Positions 42,953 to 52,182 of a stretch of 64,000 bases of DNA are shown piece by piece. The DNA comes from Streptomyces sp. RerS4. Its GTDB lineage: Bacteria; Actinomycetota; Actinomycetes; Streptomycetales; Streptomycetaceae. Within the stretch, counting starts at the first letter, position 1, and each line of letters starts with the position of its first letter. Location: NCBI RefSeq assembly GCF_023515955.1, contig NZ_CP097322.1:7054501-7118500 (forward strand), read 5' to 3'. The notes under the pieces were generated by a model. That model did no database searches and was not told where the DNA came from. It saw only the letters and a list, made by a program, of their open reading frames with translations. The position numbers were made by a program, and so were the translations under genes.

Positions 42953-44347
42953 ATGATGAACGACCCGCTGCACATCCACAGCCGTGCCGGCTTCGAGGCC
43001 CTGGTGAACCGCCCGCTGCTCACGTCGATCTGGCGTCGCCGCACCCACCGGGTCAGCCGCGGCAGTTCGGTCGAGGCCGGTTCGATGAGCTGGGCCTCCA
43101 CCGCACCGCGAGCCCCGCTCACAGAGCTCGAAGAGGCCGTCCTCATCGCCATCACGGGCTGCTCGGGCCTCACCATGCCGGACCGCCCCTTCGCCGACCC
43201 CCGCGACGGCAAGCCCATCATGGCCAAGCCGAACCTCAACATGGCCGGCCGGACCGCGGGCAGCCCCGACAACGCGCAGGGCACGCACTTCTTCCTGATC
43301 AACGACACCGGCACCTACTTCCTGCGCAACCTGCCCCCCGCGTCCGACGGTGGGCCGGCGGCGTTCGACGAGGAGACCCTCTGCTCGCGCGCCGCCGAAG
43401 CGAAGGTGCAGCTGCTCGACCGCCGCATCGACGTACCGGAGGGAAAGCGTGACTTCCCCGCCTACCTCGACTCGAACCGGTTCCTGTCGAACCTCCCGGG
43501 CAGCACCCTCCTCCTCCCCGTGGTGGACCTGTCACGGCAGTACATCAACGGTTTGATGTACCTGCTGACCCAGCCCGAGGGAGCACGGCCGGCCATCGTC
43601 GACGACCGGAACCTCTACCGCTCGGCGGGCGTGCGCAAATGGGTCAAGTCGGGGTTCCTGAACGAAGACATCAAACTGCCCTTGGGCTTCATCTGGGCCA
43701 TGCGGACGCAGATCGAGGCCGACCTGCTGCTCCAGAACCTCATGCTCACCGCCGACGCCATGGGTCTCGGAGCTTGGATCCACGCCTCGATCGCCCCGTC
43801 GATCCTGCTGGGCGACCCGAAGTTCCGTCCCACCTACGGCCCCATGCTCGATTTCGACTGGACCACCCCGCGGTGGAGACCGGCGGACCTCCTCCGCTGG
43901 CAGGTGCCGCTCCCGCGCTACGCGGACCTGAGGGCGACCGCCGTCGGCCTGCGGCACAACGGTGAACACCTCATCAAGGCGATGTGTCCGCCCAACTACG
44001 CCACCATGGGCGAGGCGGTCGACGCCGTCGTGGCGGGCAAGTTCGGGCCGACGGGCATCTACTCCGACGAGGGGTTGTTCGCCCGTATCTACCGGGGGGA
44101 GTTCGGCAGCCGGTACCTGCACGAGGCGAGCGACTACTCCGCCGACGTCATCGCGTGTACGCGGGACATCTGCACCTACATCTACGAGACCCATGGGCGG
44201 TTTCCCGCCCACTGCGACACGATCCACGTACCGGGCGTGTGGCTGCAGGCCCATCATCTTGAGAACGGCTACTACGAGCGGTACTTCCGCGACGGTCTGA
44301 CCGAGGCCCACCGCACGCACGACGCGCACTGGCACGGAGAAGGGTGA
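42953..44347 (+). CDS. Nitroreductase-like protein (tentative)
   Basis: A 464-residue soluble protein. The N-terminal part LTELEEAVLIAITGCSGLTMPD and the later TQIEADLLLQNLMLTADAMGLGAWIHASIAPSILLGDP resemble the two halves of FMN-dependent nitroreductase folds. A long C-terminal region (FGSRYLHEASDYSADVIACTRDICTYIYETHGRFPAHCDT) is unfamiliar. ATG 42953 (next codon also ATG) follows AAGGGACAGC. It is 73 bases behind the TPP gene, so probably one operon. The family call is weak; it is clearly a real gene by codon bias and spacing. Confidence 0.6.
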   Translation: MMNDPLHIHSRAGFEALVNRPLLTSIWRRRTHRVSRGSSVEAGSMSWASTAPRAPLTELEEAVLIAITGCSGLTMPDRPFADPRDGKPIMAKPNLNMAGRTAGSPDNAQGTHFFLINDTGTYFLRNLPPASDGGPAAFDEETLCSRAAEAKVQLLDRRIDVPEGKRDFPAYLDSNRFLSNLPGSTLLLPVVDLSRQYINGLMYLLTQPEGARPAIVDDRNLYRSAGVRKWVKSGFLNEDIKLPLGFIWAMRTQIEADLLLQNLMLTADAMGLGAWIHASIAPSILLGDPKFRPTYGPMLDFDWTTPRWRPADLLRWQVPLPRYADLRATAVGLRHNGEHLIKAMCPPNYATMGEAVDAVVAGKFGPTGIYSDEGLFARIYRGEFGSRYLHEASDYSADVIACTRDICTYIYETHGRFPAHCDTIHVPGVWLQAHHLENGYYERYFRDGLTEAHRTHDAHWHGEG

Positions 44348-44386
44348 CAGGACCCCGAGGAACGGAACCCCGAGGAACGGATCAGC

Positions 44387-44866
44387 TCAGTCGATCCGTA
44401 CGCAGATGGCCACCGGCAGTCTCGGCGACCAGGTCTCGGTGCTGTGGTCGTACGCTCGGGCATAGCCGTTGTTCCCGGGGGCGCAGGGGGAGGAGATGTT
44501 CGTCTCCAGATAGACGGCCCCGCCCGGGACGCCGGAATTCGTCTTCGCCGTCACGGTGCCCTGGTACCTGATCTGGCCCGAGTTGAACTTGACGACCACG
44601 TAGACCTTGCCGCCGAGGGTGAAGTTGCCACCGCCGATCTTGAGGTGGTTCCGGTAGGTGTACTGGAACAGGTAGAGGCCGCCGGGCGCCTTGTCCAGAC
44701 CGGCCGGCATCGATTGGACCTGGCTGGGCCGGCCGGCGGGTGACGCGTCTGCGATCGCCGTCGCCGTCGACATCGGTGAGACTCCGAGGCCGACCACGGC
44801 CAGCGCTGTCGCGGTCACGGCGCAGCGGCGCGGCCGGCGCGATGCTGAGCGTGGGAACGCGTGCAT
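44387..44866 (-). CDS. Secreted protein of unknown function
   Basis: A 159-residue exported protein. A long signal peptide with a basic start (SASRRPRRCAVTATALAVVGLGVSPM) ends near residue 40. The mature beta-rich part contains GGLYLFQYTYRNHLKIGGGNFTLGGKVYVVVKFN and two cysteines (SPCAPGNN and VAICVRID). ATG 44866 follows AAGGAG by 6 bases. Family not recognised. Confidence 0.75.
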   Translation of the reverse strand: MHAFPRSASRRPRRCAVTATALAVVGLGVSPMSTATAIADASPAGRPSQVQSMPAGLDKAPGGLYLFQYTYRNHLKIGGGNFTLGGKVYVVVKFNSGQIRYQGTVTAKTNSGVPGGAVYLETNISSPCAPGNNGYARAYDHSTETWSPRLPVAICVRID

Positions 44867-45129
44867 GACTGCTCCTTGGGGCGGGGGACTGGGCGGTGAG
44901 GGTCCGCAGGAGGCATGGGTCACGTCGCCGCACGAGGTGGCCCGGGGACGCTCGTACGGCATCGCTGTGGCAAGAACTCGGCGACCCGGCGACCCTCGAT
45001 GTCGGCGGTGGCCGCGCTCCGCCGTCTGGCGGAACGTCCACACTCCCCGGGAGACAATGGTTCAAGTGTATTCCAAATGGGTGAATTTCGCCTGGTGAGG
45101 CTATGTTCAGGCGAGGTGGGGCGGCCGGA

Positions 45130-46002
45130 TCAGCCGGGCAGACCGCCCACCTCGATGGGCGCCCCCGGCGGCGGCCACTGCCGACGGGAAGGGACCAGTG
45201 CCCGCAGGACCTGCAAGGCCCGGCGACGCTTCCAGTCGTCCGGTGAGCGGAACTCGGCGATGAACGCGGCCGTGGACCTGCTGATGGAGGCCATCGCCTT
45301 GTCGCTCGCACCCGGATCCGTGAGCCTGTCGCAGTTGAACCAGGCCAGGCCCCGAGCGACCCGGATCCCGTAACTCGTGAAGAGTTCGTCGTCGCGGATG
45401 AACAAGCGGTCCAGTGAACTCAGCCGACGGCAGTATCGGGCGGCGATCTCGTCCTGGACCACGTCAATGGACGAGGCCAGGAGGTCGTTCATGCGGTGGA
45501 AGTCGGCGATGTGGCGGTGTACGTCCCCGCGCGCGGCCAGGACCCGCAGCGCCAGCGGCAGATCGTAGGACATGTGCGCCATCATCGAGAAGAGCACCTC
45601 CTCCAGGACGTAGGAGTGCCGCACGGTCGAGGCGGCGTAGACGTCCCGCCAGGGCTTCGGGATGGTTTCCGGAAGGTCCGCCGAGAGGACTTCCCCGATG
45701 GGCCGGGCATCGGGTGCGGGGCCCAGCCAGGTGTCGATGGCGTCCATCGCCGTGAAATAGGCCGCCGCCAGGGAGATGGACAGGTCGGCGACCCATTCGG
45801 GCGCCCTGAACGACGAACTGTTCGCGCGCAGGCCGGCGGCGAGGTCGGAGGTGAGCCGGAAGTAGGTGTAGGCGAACACCGCACGCGGGTCCCGCAGGGC
45901 GTCGTACCGCTTGACGCGGGCGGCGAGCTCCCCGACGACTCCGGCGACCTTCTCGGCGGCAGCGCCGGCGGCAGCGGCAGCGGCAGTCGGGTCCCCGGTC
46001 AT
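45130..46002 (-). CDS. DUF5995 family protein
   Basis: A 290-residue helical protein matching DUF5995 as I remember it: AVFAYTYFRLTSDLAAGL, APEWVADLSISLAAAYFTAMD, then RHSYVLEEVLFSMMAHMSYDLPLAL and FHRMNDLLASSIDVVQDEIAARY. The histidines and acidic residues hint at a metal or lipid site, but no reaction is known. Its ATG overlaps the upstream stop (ATGA at 45999-46002), so it is translationally coupled to the gene before it. Confidence 0.8.
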   Translation of the reverse strand: MTGDPTAAAAAAGAAAEKVAGVVGELAARVKRYDALRDPRAVFAYTYFRLTSDLAAGLRANSSSFRAPEWVADLSISLAAAYFTAMDAIDTWLGPAPDARPIGEVLSADLPETIPKPWRDVYAASTVRHSYVLEEVLFSMMAHMSYDLPLALRVLAARGDVHRHIADFHRMNDLLASSIDVVQDEIAARYCRRLSSLDRLFIRDDELFTSYGIRVARGLAWFNCDRLTDPGASDKAMASISRSTAAFIAEFRSPDDWKRRRALQVLRALVPSRRQWPPPGAPIEVGGLPG

Positions 46003-46568
46003 GAGGCCCGGCGGGCGTTCTCCGTCGCCTTCGCCCAGTCACAGACGAGTTCCCCGGCCAGGCTCTGCCGGTCGGTTCCCACCTCGTAGGTCGCCGTCCA
46101 TGGGCTTCCCAGCAGGGGCATGTGGTAGGTGGACCTCAGGCCGGAGGGGTGGATCGCCGCGGGGTAGCTGAACTTCCTCGTCAGGATGCCCGGCACGGGG
46201 CTGAACTGCTCGTTCGCCTCTACGGTGACGCCTCTGCCGTCAGGATCGAGCAGGTAGCGTTCCTTCAACAAGTACAGGGTCACGCCGAACTTGGAGATCC
46301 TGACCACGTTGTCGGCCACGCCGAAGGCGCCCGCGGATGGGCTTGCGACGATCGTCGACTCCAGCCGGGACGCGCCGGTCAGCCGCTGGGTGAGGGCCAT
46401 CGCGACGACGAGCGCCCGGTTGCGCAGCCCGATGCTGCGGGTGTTCCGGAGGCGTCGCCACGAGGTGACGCGGAAGGTGAACTCCCCCTCCCAGTCGCCG
46501 GCCCCCACGTCGAAGTAGTAGATGTGACTGGGGGCGGCTGAGCGGGACGGCGCGCTGTTGTTCGTCAC
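45999..46568 (-). CDS. Unknown protein coupled to the DUF5995 gene
   Basis: A 189-residue protein opening NNSAPSRSAAPSHIYYFDVGAGDWEGEFTFRVTSWRRL, with strands LYLLKERYLLDPDGRGVTVEANEQF and LRSTYHMPLLGSPWTATYEVG. It looks like a beta-barrel ligand-binding domain, an inference only. I placed the start at GTG 46568. TAGCCT sits 7 bases upstream and no ribosome site is present, so it is probably leaderless. A longer frame to 46598 is possible. Confidence 0.75.
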   Translation of the reverse strand: MTNNSAPSRSAAPSHIYYFDVGAGDWEGEFTFRVTSWRRLRNTRSIGLRNRALVVAMALTQRLTGASRLESTIVASPSAGAFGVADNVVRISKFGVTLYLLKERYLLDPDGRGVTVEANEQFSPVPGILTRKFSYPAAIHPSGLRSTYHMPLLGSPWTATYEVGTDRQSLAGELVCDWAKATENARRAS

Positions 46569-46643
46569 CCTGCGTAGGCTAGCGTCGACTGCGCGCACGG
46601 AACGACAATGGCAGGCGTGTCTCTCTCTTGCGGCCGTGCGGAC

Positions 46644-49600
46644 CTACCCGCGGCGCCTGACACCACACCGCGGCGAGTGAGCGGGGCGCACCTGCGCCGC
46701 CTTGGTGCCGAGGTGATGCCCGAGCTCCCGGTACGCGTCGAACTGGGCGTGGTCGAACCACTGGTCGAAGGTGGCCTGGCGGGGGAAGGCCCTTTCCCGG
46801 AGGGCGTAACTGAGCAGCTCGTACGGCATGTCAGGGGTCAGACAGGCCTTCACGAAGATGATCGTCCCCTTTGTGGCGGCCGGTGCGTCGGGCGAGAACT
46901 GGACCGGTTCCGGATACTCGATCGTGCCGCGTACCACGCAGGTGGCGGAGAACCGGGCGTTCAGGGAGGCCATCGGCGCCTCGGGCGGGAGCGGCTTCGC
47001 GCTGCCGGGTACCAGGCTCAGCAGACTCTGTCCCTCGTCATCGAAGCTGATCGTCACTCCGAGGTCCTCGTAGGCGAGTGTGATCGCCCCCGCGAGGGTG
47101 GTCGCCAGCGGCGGCGAGTCCCCCGAGGCGTCGATGACGTAGATGGTCCGGCAGCGGAGCCGGAGCATCTCGACCAGACCGAGATTGTCGAAGTGGCCGC
47201 CGTCGGTGCACAGCAGCAGGGGAGTGGTGTCCGAGTACTGGCCCACCAGCTCCTGGAGTTGGTACCGCAGCCGCCGTACCCGCGGCAGCCGCGGCATGAT
47301 GCGGTTGGGCCCGTACGTCGCCAGTTCCGCGAGGTACAGGGGGTTGGGCACCCAGGTGCCGAGCCGCACGTTGGACAGCGCGAGCAGTCGCTCCATGAAC
47401 GTCGTCTGTGAGCCCATCGCGGAGGCGAAGGCCGCTCCGGACACGGCGACGGCGGACTGTACGGTCAGGTCCCGCCCGATCAGCGCCGGGGCCGTCTTCT
47501 GGAGAGTGCCCGTGCGGACCCACCCCGTGTCGGGTCCGCCGCAGTAGTCGGAGGCGAAGGTGAAGGGCACGGCGGGCCGGCCGGGCGCGGTGCGGTTGCG
47601 CAGCGAGACGGCCGCGGAGGCGGCGAAGATGACCTGGGGAAAGCCCTCCACCCGCCGCGCGTAGGGGTTCAGCGGGGTCGGCTCGTTGTTGTAGTCGTAC
47701 GGCACCGCGCCGACCGAGCCGTCCTTCAACACCGCGCGGCGCACGGCGAAGGCGCCGGCCAACCGCTGTCGGTAGAAGGGGTGCAGGCTGAAGGTGGTCT
47801 GGTCGATCACGAGCGTCAGCACGATCAGAGCGATCGGCACTCCCCACTTCCACCCCGCGTGCCAGCTGCCCGCGTAGACGGCGGCCCAGGACATGAGGGC
47901 GAGGCCGAAGAACGCGACCAGGAGCAGCACCAGCCAACACACCACGGCTTTCACCCAGCTGGTGCCGACCTGCGTGACGAGGGAAGTGCCGCCCCTGGAG
48001 ATCGGGCCTGCCTGCTCACCGTCCGGCTTCAGCTTCTTCACCGTTTTGTGGACCGCGGTGAACCACGTACCCGCGGCGGTTGCCGCCGCCGTGATCGCGC
48101 CGAGCAAGGCGACTCCCTCTCCGCTGTCGTCCCAATATCCCCCTCTGACGGCCTCGTGGGCCAGAGAGGCGAAGAACCAGATCACCGAAGGAAGGACGAC
48201 CGAGTACGCGGCGACCGCCAGTGCGAGGCCGGTGAGGGTGTTCACCGTGCTGCGCAGCCAAGCGGGACGTGACTTTCCGCTGCCGGCCCGCGTGAAGGCG
48301 TACCCGACGGACACCAGGCCGGCCAGGCCGAACAGGGCGAGGACGGGGCGCCAGGCGGTCGGGTGCAGATCCAGGGACGAGTCGAACACTTCCCCTTTCA
48401 CGGCGAGGGGGCGCAGCTCGGTCAGCGGGACGTACGAGTAGAACTGGTGCAGGAACTGACCTGCCACGGCGAAGACCAGCGCCAGCATGCCGAAGGAGAC
48501 GGCCATCCCGCGCAGCACCGCGCCCGCGGCGTTCAGCTTCTCCTTGGGCGCGTCCGCCAGGTACTTCGCGTGTCGGCGGATGTGGTCCTCCTCCGGGCTG
48601 CCCGGCGCGAACACGTCCGCGGGCTTCGCGAGACCGGGCCGCACCGACGGGCTCCCGTCCGGGGCCCGGAACCGGGCCTCGGTCAGCGCCAGTTGGAAGG
48701 CCCCGGCGGTGTACCCGCCGCCGGACACCGACACCAGATACGTCGCCTTGAGCAATTGCCCGCGCAGTGCCTGCAGTGCGCCCAGGGTGACCGAGGCCGA
48801 CCGGATGCCGCCACCGGAGACGCAGAAGCCGACCTCCGCGGGCTGTCGGCCCGGCGGCTGGTACGCGCGGGTTCGCCAGCGGGTCACCGCGCTGTCCTTC
48901 GGGCTCCGGGCCTCGGTTTCGCCTGGTTTCACCGGGTTGGGGGCGGTCCACTCGGGCCGGGGCTCCCAGTCGTGGGGCGCGGCCGGGGGGACGATCACGT
49001 CCGGGTCGCTCCACTGGCTCTCCGTGCCGTCCACGAGCCTGTGGGCGTGGGCCACGACGGGACGGGGACGGTCCTCCCGCGCACTCCGTACGAAGGAGGG
49101 GTCCAGCACCCGGCGACAGCAGAGGGTGACGACGATCAGGATGGCCGCTGCCACCAGAGGGACGACGAGCGCCCATTTCATCTGGGCGAAATAGGACGCC
49201 CGCGTCAAGTCCGGTACCGGGTCGGCGGCGAGCCGGTTCAGAGCCCGCCAGAGGAAGACGTTCTCCACGCAGTCCGCTGCCACCGGCACGGAGGTGAGGG
49301 CGAGGGCGCGTCGGGCCCACAGCCGCGTGGACTCCCGGTAGAGGAAGAGGTGCCCGAGCCCGAAGGCCCCGGCCAGGGCCACCGCGTAGCCGGGGATGAA
49401 CATGCGCCAGTCGAGCACGAGGCCGTCCTGGAACAGCTTGCCCCCGTTCCCTTTCCCGCCTCCGACACCGTTCACGATGGCGCGGGCCTCTTCGGCCGTC
49501 GCCGCGAACTGCAGGAGCACTTCCCTGTTCCCTGAGGGCTTGTCCAGGAACGGCGGATCCACCACGTACCAGATGATCATGCAGAGACCGGCGGTGAGCC

Positions 49601-49670
49601 CGAACAGACACAACCCCACCGCCCAGCCCGGAATCTCTCGCAACCTCGACTGCGTAGGAGCATTCGACAT
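46644..49670 (-). CDS. Large membrane patatin-like phospholipase
   Basis: A 1008-residue protein. Two transmembrane regions flank a patatin-type hydrolase. The oxyanion hole and nucleophile region read VGFCVSGGGIRSASVTLGALQAL and LVSVSGGGYTAGAF (nucleophile Ser in the GxSxG-like VSGGG). The catalytic Asp is likely in LLCTDGGHFDNLGLVEM, near the C-terminus. Several further helices (MAVSFGMLALVFAVAGQFL, VVCWLVLLLVAFFGLALMSW) lie between these halves of the fold. ATG 49670 follows TACTCT at 6 bases with no ribosome site, so leaderless expression is likely. It heads a minus-strand run with the unknown and DUF5995 genes. Confidence 0.87.
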   Translation of the reverse strand: MSNAPTQSRLREIPGWAVGLCLFGLTAGLCMIIWYVVDPPFLDKPSGNREVLLQFAATAEEARAIVNGVGGGKGNGGKLFQDGLVLDWRMFIPGYAVALAGAFGLGHLFLYRESTRLWARRALALTSVPVAADCVENVFLWRALNRLAADPVPDLTRASYFAQMKWALVVPLVAAAILIVVTLCCRRVLDPSFVRSAREDRPRPVVAHAHRLVDGTESQWSDPDVIVPPAAPHDWEPRPEWTAPNPVKPGETEARSPKDSAVTRWRTRAYQPPGRQPAEVGFCVSGGGIRSASVTLGALQALRGQLLKATYLVSVSGGGYTAGAFQLALTEARFRAPDGSPSVRPGLAKPADVFAPGSPEEDHIRRHAKYLADAPKEKLNAAGAVLRGMAVSFGMLALVFAVAGQFLHQFYSYVPLTELRPLAVKGEVFDSSLDLHPTAWRPVLALFGLAGLVSVGYAFTRAGSGKSRPAWLRSTVNTLTGLALAVAAYSVVLPSVIWFFASLAHEAVRGGYWDDSGEGVALLGAITAAATAAGTWFTAVHKTVKKLKPDGEQAGPISRGGTSLVTQVGTSWVKAVVCWLVLLLVAFFGLALMSWAAVYAGSWHAGWKWGVPIALIVLTLVIDQTTFSLHPFYRQRLAGAFAVRRAVLKDGSVGAVPYDYNNEPTPLNPYARRVEGFPQVIFAASAAVSLRNRTAPGRPAVPFTFASDYCGGPDTGWVRTGTLQKTAPALIGRDLTVQSAVAVSGAAFASAMGSQTTFMERLLALSNVRLGTWVPNPLYLAELATYGPNRIMPRLPRVRRLRYQLQELVGQYSDTTPLLLCTDGGHFDNLGLVEMLRLRCRTIYVIDASGDSPPLATTLAGAITLAYEDLGVTISFDDEGQSLLSLVPGSAKPLPPEAPMASLNARFSATCVVRGTIEYPEPVQFSPDAPAATKGTIIFVKACLTPDMPYELLSYALRERAFPRQATFDQWFDHAQFDAYRELGHHLGTKAAQVRPAHSPRCGVRRRG

Positions 49671-49966
49671 GTACGCAGAGTAGTCATCCGGACTCCGTCC
49701 GGACGGCATTCGTACCGGTGCGTGCCGCGGGCCCGCACGGAGCCGGCTCGACCACGACGGACGGATGCTGCGCATCACCCAGCACGACCCGCCCGCTGCC
49801 GGTGGCTTGCCTCGGTCCCGCATCCACACCACGGGACGGTGCGTCGAGATTGTCCTTCAGGCCGACCATCCTCACGGAACGGAACCCCTGACCCGCGCTT
49901 TGGTCCTACGCTCGCGACAGGCCGAACTGGGAGGCATTCGGCCAAATGACCTTGAGCGAGGCTTGA

Positions 49967-51757
49967 TTGACGATATTCGCAGCACCGCTGCCCACCGCAT
50001 CCCACCCGGCTGATGCCTGCCCGACGACCACAGTCCCCGACCAGCTGGTGTTCCGCACCACGCTGAGCGTGCCGACCGCCGAGCGGGACGTGTTCGCGGT
50101 CGTCCGCAGTGAGTCCATCACCTGGATCAAGACCAAACAGACCCGGTACCCCGACGCTCCGAGCACCAGCGGCGTCCACCATCTCGGCGCCACGACCGTG
50201 CTCACCAACCAGTCCCGCTACGACGAAACGGGTGTGGAGACCGCCCTGCGGATCCAACTTCGCGAGGACCAACCCGCGGCCACCTGGCGCACCACCATCA
50301 CCGCCGCCCTTGCCCCGCCCGGCGCCCCGACGGCGGCCGCGGTCGCCGTTTCCCTGGAATGCTTCCCCAATGGCACGACAGAGGGTCTACGGCCCGGACG
50401 GCCCGCCATCGTCAAGAATCTCGTGGCCAGGCTGAGCCCCTTCGACGGCGACGGCCGGCTGACCGTGAACGCCCTCCAGGTCGGCAGCGCCCAAGTGGAC
50501 CATCTGATCGAAGTACTGTGCGATCCAGACCGGCTCCACCCCGTCGTCGTCGCCGCCCGCACCACCGAGCCGGATCCCTTGTGGTCGCAGCGGATGCGCA
50601 CGGTCATGCCACAGTGCGCCGGATCCGCCGGCCTCTACCTCCTGGCGGACCCCAAAGCCGTGGACGCCTTCCGCCACGAGATCGGCGAGCATCACCGCGT
50701 CGCACCCGGAGCCGTACGGACCTTCCTCCCCGGCACCGATCCCGCCTGGGCCCCCGACGCCGCCCGCCACCGGTTCGTCAGCCCGGCCCGCATGCGCGAT
50801 TCGAGCGACAACGCGTGGACCACCATCGCCCGAGCCGCGCAGCGCCACGCCACGCAGGCGCCCATCCCGGAAATCCTGCGGGACCTGCGCTTTCCGGACG
50901 ACGAGGCCGCCACCCAGCGACGACGCGAAGCTCTCGCCCAGACCATCACCCCACATCCGCGCCTCCCCGTCGACGCCCTCAACGAGCTGCGACACCTGCG
51001 CGAGGAGAACGCCCTCCTCCTCGACCTCCTGAAGACCGCCGACGAAGAGGTCGAGGAGAAGCGCACCAGCACCCGCCTGGCCGAACGAGCCACAGCCTCC
51101 CTTGAAGCCCAGCTCGCCCTGGCCCGCCAGGAATCCCTGCACAACCTCCAGGACGCGGTCGAAGCCCTGGAGGAAGCACAGCGAGCACGGACCGAAGCCA
51201 ATCAGCTGCGCTCCCGCCTCTACCAGCAAGACCGCCACGAAGACGCCACCGACCCGGTCGAGGTCCCCCAGCCCCTCCCGACCTCCTTCGAGGAGCTGTG
51301 GGACAGGAGGGAAGCATTCTCACGCCTGCTGTTCACCGCCGACCGCGACACCTGCATAGACCTCGACGAGAACGACCGCGCACGCGTGTGGGCCGGCAAA
51401 GCCTGGGTGGCGCTCCGCGCCCTCGACTCCTACGCCGAGCAAGCCCAACAGGGCTTCAAGGGAGCCTTCTACGACTACTGCACTGCCCCGCTGCCCGGAG
51501 TCCAGGGCTGGCCGGCCAAACAGGTCGCCATGGCCGAGGGATCACAGACCATGGCGCAGTACGGAGGCCAGAGAGTCTTCCCCGTCCCGACGACCGTAGA
51601 CCCCTCCGGTCGCGCCGTCATGGAAGCCCACATCAAGCTGGACAGCAAGGGAGCCACCTCGCCCCGGGTGCACTTCCTCGACGACACCAAAGGCACCACT
51701 CAAATGATCATCATTGGGTATGTGGGGCCCCACCTACGCAACACGAAGACCAACTGA
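49967..51757 (+). CDS. 596-aa coiled-coil protein of unknown function
   Basis: Residues about 30-320 form a mixed alpha/beta region with VFRTTLSVPTAERDVFAVVRS and GAVRTFLPGTDPAWAPDA. Residues about 335-425 are a coiled coil (NELRHLREENALLLDLLKTADEEVEEKRTSTRLAERATASLEAQLALARQ in heptads). Residues about 445-596 form a compact domain (FEELWDRREAFSRLLFT .. ALRALDSYAEQ .. RVHFLDDTKGTTQMIIIGYVGPHLRNTKTN). The end recalls RelE-type toxins by eye only. TTG 49967 has GAGCGAGG upstream, but the start is uncertain. It is not linked to a known operon; I cannot assign a function. Confidence 0.7.
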   Translation: MTIFAAPLPTASHPADACPTTTVPDQLVFRTTLSVPTAERDVFAVVRSESITWIKTKQTRYPDAPSTSGVHHLGATTVLTNQSRYDETGVETALRIQLREDQPAATWRTTITAALAPPGAPTAAAVAVSLECFPNGTTEGLRPGRPAIVKNLVARLSPFDGDGRLTVNALQVGSAQVDHLIEVLCDPDRLHPVVVAARTTEPDPLWSQRMRTVMPQCAGSAGLYLLADPKAVDAFRHEIGEHHRVAPGAVRTFLPGTDPAWAPDAARHRFVSPARMRDSSDNAWTTIARAAQRHATQAPIPEILRDLRFPDDEAATQRRREALAQTITPHPRLPVDALNELRHLREENALLLDLLKTADEEVEEKRTSTRLAERATASLEAQLALARQESLHNLQDAVEALEEAQRARTEANQLRSRLYQQDRHEDATDPVEVPQPLPTSFEELWDRREAFSRLLFTADRDTCIDLDENDRARVWAGKAWVALRALDSYAEQAQQGFKGAFYDYCTAPLPGVQGWPAKQVAMAEGSQTMAQYGGQRVFPVPTTVDPSGRAVMEAHIKLDSKGATSPRVHFLDDTKGTTQMIIIGYVGPHLRNTKTN

Positions 51758-51927
51758 GCCCCGGGGCGCCGGGAGTCGAGACGCGGAAAGCGGTGACTGT
51801 CGTATGCCACCCGTGGCGCGAGGTTCGGTTCGTTGCACTTCGTGATCACAGAATGTCTGTATGTGGTGACGTCTCGTGAGGATGGTGCCGGGTGCTGCGG
51901 CGCCGTCTTACCGACAAGGAGACATCC

Positions 51928-52119
51928 ATGCACACCGCACTCCTCCCGGCTCTCGCGCCGGTCGCCTCCCCGGCCGAAGAGGCCGCCCTGACCGCACTGC
52001 TGACCGAGGGTGAGGCGTCGGTCAGCGACGCCCCGCAGTTCAGCCCGGCCTCCGCCATCAGCCTCCTCCTCATCGTCGCGGCGAAGGAGCCGAAGGAGCC
52101 GAAGAAGAAGACCGGCTGA
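51928..52119 (+). CDS. 63-aa peptide of unknown function
   Basis: ATG 51928 follows AAGGAG by 7 bases, an excellent ribosome site. The peptide has an Ala/Leu-rich N-terminus (HTALLPALAPVASPAEEAALTALL), a short hydrophobic stretch (ASAISLLLIVAA) and a charged tail (KEPKEPKKKTG). There is no cysteine and no signal peptide. It could be a RiPP-like precursor, a small membrane peptide or a regulator. The next gene starts 63 bases later on the same strand. Confidence 0.6.
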   Translation: MHTALLPALAPVASPAEEAALTALLTEGEASVSDAPQFSPASAISLLLIVAAKEPKEPKKKTG

Positions 52120-52182
52120 CGACTCTGCCGTTCGTCCGCTCGATCCGCCGGCCCTGCCGCCTGACAGGAGAGTCCACCACGC

